Shown here: piece after piece, positions 59,366 through 64,000 of the stretch
Numbering within the stretch: position 1 is the stretch's first letter
Layout of the letters: every line of letters starts with the position of its first letter
Assembly: GCA_963784995.1 (NCBI GenBank)
Contig: CAWATZ010000016.1
Span: 186,001 to 250,000, forward strand
Source: CAWATZ01 sp963784995
GTDB taxonomy: Bacteria > Planctomycetota > Planctomycetia > Gemmatales > Gemmataceae
DNA: 64,000 bases
Direction: 5' to 3'
Made by a program: the position numbers and the translations under genes
Notes under the pieces: generated by a model
Databases searched by the model: none
The model's input: only the letters and a program-made list of their open reading frames with translations
What the model was told of the DNA's origin: nothing

Positions 59366-60328
59366 TCAATCCGTCTGCTGGATCGCCTCGCGCAGCTCCT
59401 TCAGCAACGCCGCGGCTCGGGCCCGTGGGTCGTAATCGGGCTCCCCGGTCTTCTTCGAGAGTGTCTCGATCGGCAGATAGCCGCGATAGCCGCCCGCCCG
59501 GGCAATGCGGACGATCTTTTTCAGGTCCACCTTGACCTTGAACTCCTGGCCGTCCACCTTCTCCTTGACCTGCCAGTTGACCGCGTAAGGAACCACGGCC
59601 GCCATGTCCTTGTACGGGTCGGGCGTCAGGAAGTAGCCGGTGTCCACGATGACGCCGAACCACTCCGAATCGACCATCTTGACGATCTTGATCACCTGTT
59701 CGGAAGTCTTGAGGAAATCCCAGTGATTCTGAATGCCGATGAGGACGCCGTACTTCTGCGCGTGTTCGACGCACTTCTTCAGTTCTTCCACCAGCCACTC
59801 GGCCGCCTGATCCCAGGTGTGGTCCTTCGGCTCGGTCCCGGCGAAGACGCGCAATACGGGAGCGCCCAGCTTGGCGGCCACCTCGACCCACTCCTTGACA
59901 TGCTGCACGGAGGCAGCGCGCTTCTCCTTGTCCGGCGTGGCGAAGTCGTTGCGGACGCCGGTGCCGCTGATGTCCACTCCAAGGACGTGCGCCCGACGCT
60001 TGAAGTCATTGATGTATTTGTCAGGCGGCACGTTGGGATAGCCGGGGAAGTAATAACCCGTTGGATCGAGGGCGTCGAAGTTCTGTTCCGCACAGTAGTC
60101 GAGCAGATCGAACAGGGTCACTCCCTTGGCTCGACGTTTGATGTTGTCGTTGAGGGCCTTGTTGAAGGAGTAGGCGTTCAAGCCGGTCTTGAGCCGGGGA
60201 CCGCCCGCCCTCTTGATGGGCGTCTGGGCGGTGGCGACGCCGCTACCGAGTCCCAGGCCCACGGCGGCGCCAAGAGGAGTCAGTGCGGCGCGGTTGAGAA
60301 AAGCCCTTCGAGTAAATGGAGTGTTCAC
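59366..60328 (-). CDS. Exported sugar phosphate isomerase/epimerase-like TIM-barrel protein
   Basis: A 320-aa protein of the AP-endonuclease-2/xylose-isomerase-like barrel family. Start GTG 60328; twin-arginine-like leader (FTRRAFLNRAALTPLGAAVG). Barrel motifs: LFDLLDYCAEQNFDALDPTG, VLRVFAGTEPKDHTW, YGVLIGIQNHWDFL and WFGVIVDTGYF with metal-ligand acids and histidine; YRGYLPIETLSKKTGEPDY near the end. Planctomycetes have many such exported proteins, probably acting on sugars or cyclitols; substrate unknown. Confidence 0.85.
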   Translation of the reverse strand: MNTPFTRRAFLNRAALTPLGAAVGLGLGSGVATAQTPIKRAGGPRLKTGLNAYSFNKALNDNIKRRAKGVTLFDLLDYCAEQNFDALDPTGYYFPGYPNVPPDKYINDFKRRAHVLGVDISGTGVRNDFATPDKEKRAASVQHVKEWVEVAAKLGAPVLRVFAGTEPKDHTWDQAAEWLVEELKKCVEHAQKYGVLIGIQNHWDFLKTSEQVIKIVKMVDSEWFGVIVDTGYFLTPDPYKDMAAVVPYAVNWQVKEKVDGQEFKVKVDLKKIVRIARAGGYRGYLPIETLSKKTGEPDYDPRARAAALLKELREAIQQTD

Positions 60329-60345
60329 TGCGAGTCTCCCTTTGG

Positions 60346-60404
60346 GTAGGTCAGGCTTTCCAGCCTGACTTCAGGATCATGTCAGGCTGGAAAGCCTGAC
60401 CTAC
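60346..60404. terminator. 24-bp perfect hairpin upstream of the isomerase-like gene
   Basis: GTAGGTCAGGCTTTCCAGCC... (60346-60369) and its exact complement (60381-60404) with an 11-nt loop. It is related to 45684-45738. It lies between two leftward genes, 7 bp from the DUF1501 stop, so it may end that transcript. Confidence 0.65.
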
Positions 60405-60411
60405 ACCGGTT

Positions 60412-61800
60412 TCAAGCAATCACGTCTTTGACCACCCGCCCATGCACGTCAGTCAGCCGGAAGTCGCGGCCACTGTAGCGGTAGGTCAACTTCTCATGGT
60501 CGATGCCCAGCAGATGCAGGATGGTCGCGTGCAGATCATGAACGTGGACGCGGTCCTCGATGGCGTTCATGCCAAACTCGTCGGTCGCACCATACGTCAG
60601 ACCGCCCTTGACGCCGCCTCCGGCCAGGAGCATCGTGAACCCAGTGTGGTGATGATCCCGACCCACCGCTTTCTTACTGCCGGCCATCGTCGGCTGGGCA
60701 TACGGAGTCCGGCCGAACTCGCCGCCCCAGATCACGAGCGTGTCATCGAGCAAGCCGCGCTGCTTCAGGTCGGTCAGCAGGGCCGCCGTGGCCTGGTCGC
60801 TCTCGGCACAGAGGACGCGGTGCCGTTTGTCGTTGTCCTGGTGCGTGTCCCACGGCTGATTGGACTTCGCGGTGACGGAGTACACCTGCACGAAGCGCAC
60901 GTCGCGCTCCACCAGCCGGCGAGCCAGCAGGCACGACTGACCAAAGACCGTCGCACCATAGCGAGCGCGAACTGCTTCCGGTTCCTTGCTGACGTCGAAG
61001 GCGTCAGCCCCCTCGCGCTGCATGGCGAAGGCCGTTTCCAGCGCATTGATCTGTGCTTCCAGCGCGGCGTCTTCCGGCCGCTGTTCCAGATGCATGCGGT
61101 TCAGGCTTTCCAGGAGATCGAGCTGTTTCCTCTGCTGAGTGCGGTCGAGTGTTGGATGTTTGAGGTTGGCCACCAGGCGCTCGACGTTCATGTCACTGGT
61201 GTTAACGGCCATGCCCTGGTGTGCTCCGGGCAAGAACGAGCTGGACCAGAGTTGCGGCCCGACCACGGGCCGCCCCGGAGCCAGCACGACAAACGCCGGC
61301 AGGTTCTGGTTGCGGCAGCCAAGACCGTAGGAGGCCCACGAACCAAGGCAGGGACGGATCGGCTGCTGATTGCCCGAGTGCATCAGCAGCAGGGCCGGCT
61401 CGTGATTGGGAATGTCCGTGTACGTGGAGCGAATCACGCACAGGTCGTCGGCACACCTGGACAGCTGCGGAAACAGCTCGCTCATCACAACGCCGTTGCG
61501 ACCGTGCGGCCGAAACTCGAAGGGCGACGGCATGTAGCCCAGCTTGGCATTGCGCTCGAGCTTGCCGCTCGGCTTCTCGCCCTCGTGCTTCTTCAGGGCC
61601 GGCTTGGGATCGAAGGTATCAACGTGCGAGGGACCGCCATTCATGAACAGGAAGATCACCCGCCGGGCCCGGGCGGGAAAGTGCGGCCGGCCCGTGGCGG
61701 CAGTCAGAGTACCGGCCAGGCCTAGCAGGCCAAAACCCGCACCGGCCCGACGAAGCAGGTCGCGCCGTGTCAGCAGGGATGAATCCAGGTGTTCGATCAT
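60412..61800 (-). CDS. DUF1501 family exported protein
   Basis: A 462-aa protein with a twin-arginine leader (TRRDLLRRAGAGFGLLGLAG). Typical DUF1501 segments: VIFLFMNGGPSHVDTFDPKP, VMSELFPQLSRCADDLCVIR, LLARRLVERDVRFVQVYSV, LVIWGGEFGRTPYAQ, GRDHHHTGFTMLLAGGGVKG and the C-terminal TILHLLGIDHEKLTYRYSGR. Preceded by the partner DUF1549/DUF1553 gene with only nine bases between, so one operon. Longer than the DUF1501 protein at 48508 and of a different subgroup. Function unknown. Confidence 0.93.
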   Translation of the reverse strand: MIEHLDSSLLTRRDLLRRAGAGFGLLGLAGTLTAATGRPHFPARARRVIFLFMNGGPSHVDTFDPKPALKKHEGEKPSGKLERNAKLGYMPSPFEFRPHGRNGVVMSELFPQLSRCADDLCVIRSTYTDIPNHEPALLLMHSGNQQPIRPCLGSWASYGLGCRNQNLPAFVVLAPGRPVVGPQLWSSSFLPGAHQGMAVNTSDMNVERLVANLKHPTLDRTQQRKQLDLLESLNRMHLEQRPEDAALEAQINALETAFAMQREGADAFDVSKEPEAVRARYGATVFGQSCLLARRLVERDVRFVQVYSVTAKSNQPWDTHQDNDKRHRVLCAESDQATAALLTDLKQRGLLDDTLVIWGGEFGRTPYAQPTMAGSKKAVGRDHHHTGFTMLLAGGGVKGGLTYGATDEFGMNAIEDRVHVHDLHATILHLLGIDHEKLTYRYSGRDFRLTDVHGRVVKDVIA

Positions 61801-61809
61801 GGTAACCCT

Positions 61810-63975
61810 TCAATCGAGGAACAGCATCTCATTGGCGGCCAGCAGAACGTGAGCGTACTGCTGCCAGCGGGCAGATCGATCGTTTCCGTTCCCAAGAAAC
61901 AGAAGCCCAACCTGCATCTCGCGCTCACTGGCCGGCCGACCGTACAGCAGACGGTAGGCCCTGTCGATGCTGTGACTGTCGGCGGCATCGCTCTCGTCCG
62001 CGACTTCTCTCTTCAGACGCTCGGCGAGGTAAGTCGCCTGGGCCACCATGAAGGGGCTGTTCAGCACGAACAACTTTTGCAGCGGCGTGGTTGTCTCCGT
62101 GCGACGGGCGGCGTGGACGTTTGGATCGGGGAAATCGAACAGGGCCAGCATCCGGTTCAGGTCCAGCCGGCTGACGGCGCTGTAGACCGTTCGCCTTCGC
62201 TCCTGTGGATTCTGAGGGTTGAGCGAAGGGCCGCCCACGGTCCGATCCAGCCGGCCGGTCACAGCCAGCAACGCATCGCGCCAGGATTCGACGCTCAACC
62301 GCCTCCGGTTCATCCGGCTTAAAAGCCGATTCTCGGGATCAACCGAGTGCTGGCGGAGCGGCGTGCTGCTCTGGCCGTAGGCGGCCGACAGCACAATCTC
62401 GCGCTGCAGCCACTTGAGCGACCAACCCGCCTCCATGAAGCGCGTCGCCAGGTCGTCGAGCAGCTCAGGATGGCTCGGCCTGTCGCCCAGAGCGCCGAAG
62501 TTGCTCGGCGTCCCCACCAGCCCCTGGCCGAAGTGCTGCGCCCAGATCCGGTTGACAATCACCCGCGCGGTCAGTGGGTTGCGGCGGTCGGTGATCGCCT
62601 CGGCCAGCTCGCGCCGGCCGCTGCCCTGCTGGAACGGCTTTGGCTCGCCTTCGGAAAGCACCTGAAGGAAATGCCGTTGGACCAGGGCACCCTTGTTGTT
62701 GACGTCGCCGCGGAGGAAGACGTTCAGGTCGGTCGGCGTCCCCTCGGCAACGATGTGCAGCGCATCCTCGGGCTTACTGGCCTCGTCACCCTTCTTGCTC
62801 ACGCCCTCTCGCAACGGCTGATTGAACATCCGCGTGCTGGCAAAGACCCCGGCCAGGGCGTAATAGTCCGCCGTCGGGATCGGATCGAACTTGTGATCGT
62901 GACAGCGGGCGCAGGCCATCGTTAGACCCAGCAGGCCCCGGCTGACGACGTCCACCCGGTCCTCCCATTCATCAGCGAGCACCTCTGGACTTTTCCGATT
63001 GAAGTACTTGGGACCAAGGCCAAGGAACCCCAGTGCCGGGCGGTGGGTCTGCGCGTCCGGCTCGATCAGGTCGGCCGCCAGCTGGAGCCGGACGAACCGG
63101 TCGTAAGGCATGTCCTCGTTGAAGGCGCGGATGACCCAGTCGCGATAGAGGTAGGCGTTGGGATAGCAGAGCGAGCGATCGGTGCCGACGATGTGAGCCT
63201 GGTCCTCGGCGAAGCGGGCCAGGTCAAGCCACAGCCGGGCCCAGCGCTCGCCGTAATGCGGCGACGCCAGCAGCCGCTCGACCACCTTCGCACAAGCCGC
63301 GAGCGGCTTGGTGTCCGAATCACGGACAAACGCCTCGACCTCCTCGGGAGTCGGCGGCAGTCCAATCAGGTCGAACGACACGCGCCGAATCCAGGATCGC
63401 CGATCCGCGGGCGGGCTTGGCTCCAGCCCCGCCTGCTCCATGCGGGCAAGGAGAAAGGGATCGATCTTGGTGCGAGGCCAGGCGGAGTTCCGGACGGCGG
63501 GAGCGGCGTGGACTCGGGGCGGCTGGAACGCCCAGAATCGCTTTCCCGCCTCGACTCTGGACCGGGCGGCGGCGGGCGGCTTGCCGCTGCGCGGATCGGC
63601 AGCGCCGTCCTTGATCCAGCGCTCGAAGTTCGCGGTCACCCTGTCCGGCAACTTGCCGTCCGGGGGCATCTTGTGCCCATCGTGGCGCAGCGACTTCAGC
63701 AGCAAGCTCGCGGCAGGGTCGCCCGGGATTACAGCCGGCCCACTCTCGCCGCCACGGCGCAGGCCATCGCGGGTGTCCAGGCGCAATCCTCCTCGGACCT
63801 TCGCTGCCTGGGCCGAGTGGCACTTGTAGCAGCGCTCGACCAGCACCGGACGGATCTTCTGCTCGAAGAACTCGACCTGGGTGCGGGCCGGTTCCGCTCC
63901 GCCGACTCCGCCGGACCAGAACAGCAAGCAAGCGAGAGCGACTGCCGTTCTTTGCTCGTGACTGCCTGGCGTCAT
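61810..63975 (-). CDS. PSCyt1-DUF1549-DUF1553 exported protein
   Basis: ATG 63975 follows AGGAGAGG; an in-frame ATG at 63999 lies at the window edge. The 721-aa protein has a hydrophobic leader (AVALACLLFWSGGVGG), a PSCyt1 haem domain (FFEQKIRPVLVERCYKCHSA, CxxCH), DUF1549 (WIRRVSFDLIGLPPTPEEVE, YGERWARLWLDLARFAEDQA, TMACARCHDHKFDPI with a second CxxCH) and DUF1553 (LTARVIVNRIWAQHFGQGLV, PSHPELLDDLATRFMEAGWS, NSPFMVAQATYLAERL). A complete, unbroken example of the type that is frameshifted at 49907-51906. Acts outside the cytoplasm; proposed roles in polymer breakdown or redox are unproven. Confidence 0.93.
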   Translation of the reverse strand: MTPGSHEQRTAVALACLLFWSGGVGGAEPARTQVEFFEQKIRPVLVERCYKCHSAQAAKVRGGLRLDTRDGLRRGGESGPAVIPGDPAASLLLKSLRHDGHKMPPDGKLPDRVTANFERWIKDGAADPRSGKPPAAARSRVEAGKRFWAFQPPRVHAAPAVRNSAWPRTKIDPFLLARMEQAGLEPSPPADRRSWIRRVSFDLIGLPPTPEEVEAFVRDSDTKPLAACAKVVERLLASPHYGERWARLWLDLARFAEDQAHIVGTDRSLCYPNAYLYRDWVIRAFNEDMPYDRFVRLQLAADLIEPDAQTHRPALGFLGLGPKYFNRKSPEVLADEWEDRVDVVSRGLLGLTMACARCHDHKFDPIPTADYYALAGVFASTRMFNQPLREGVSKKGDEASKPEDALHIVAEGTPTDLNVFLRGDVNNKGALVQRHFLQVLSEGEPKPFQQGSGRRELAEAITDRRNPLTARVIVNRIWAQHFGQGLVGTPSNFGALGDRPSHPELLDDLATRFMEAGWSLKWLQREIVLSAAYGQSSTPLRQHSVDPENRLLSRMNRRRLSVESWRDALLAVTGRLDRTVGGPSLNPQNPQERRRTVYSAVSRLDLNRMLALFDFPDPNVHAARRTETTTPLQKLFVLNSPFMVAQATYLAERLKREVADESDAADSHSIDRAYRLLYGRPASEREMQVGLLFLGNGNDRSARWQQYAHVLLAANEMLFLD

Positions 63976-64000
63976 GAATGCGTGCCTCTCCTGAACCATC

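Overview
The window is GC-rich chromosomal DNA of a planctomycete, most likely from the Gemmataceae. The evidence is the gene families: DUF1501 proteins paired with PSCyt1/DUF1549/DUF1553 cytochrome-type proteins, PQQ-like beta-propellers, ECF sigma factors next to or fused with WD40 proteins, a Ser/Thr kinase-WD40 protein, and giant secreted proteins that start with a Leu-Glu-x-Leu-Glu-x-Arg N-terminal signature. No rRNA, tRNA, CRISPR array, prophage or replication origin was seen.

Layout. 1-26396: two copies of one architecture, an ECF sigma gene reading left, diverging from a TIGR03032/DUF4915 beta-propeller gene that is followed at once by a giant beta-helix/Ig-like exoprotein gene (2621-10139 and 15813-26396). 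A WD40 Ser/Thr kinase, translationally coupled to the second sigma gene, lies between the two copies. 26753-33731: a PPC-domain exoprotein, deoC, a PQQ-propeller protein and a large membrane protein. 33825-35644: a zinc-type ABC importer (ATPase and binding protein, no permease). 35841-39295: a nuclease/phosphatase-fold protein, two unknown proteins and a small-protein/HNH pair. 39367-41130: leuA with a leucine-rich leader peptide and a terminator, an apparent attenuator. 41241-42611: a second PQQ-propeller protein. 42933-47538: an accessory island of small genes (hicB, hicA broken by an IS4-family element, SUFU, DUF1877, a zinc-ribbon protein, a probable toxin remnant). 47569-51906: a PSCyt1, DUF1501, DUF1549/1553 set. 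52209-55488: two SDR epimerases and a PLP enzyme in an overlapping operon. 55679-59117: an ECF sigma-WD40 fusion. 59366-63975: a sugar-phosphate isomerase-like protein, DUF1501 and PSCyt1-DUF1549-DUF1553.

Two things cut across the window. First, about fifteen genes or gene parts are interrupted by single-base frameshifts, including leuA and both giant genes. Conserved sequence continues in another frame each time, so sequencing or assembly indels are the simplest explanation, and I give full spans for the reconstructed genes. Second, intergenic spaces are full of palindromic elements: two identical 128-bp MITE-like elements in opposite orientation, a 58-bp perfect palindrome, a 40-bp and a 45-bp perfect inverted repeat, and several REP-like hairpins. 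Some of these have entered reading frames.
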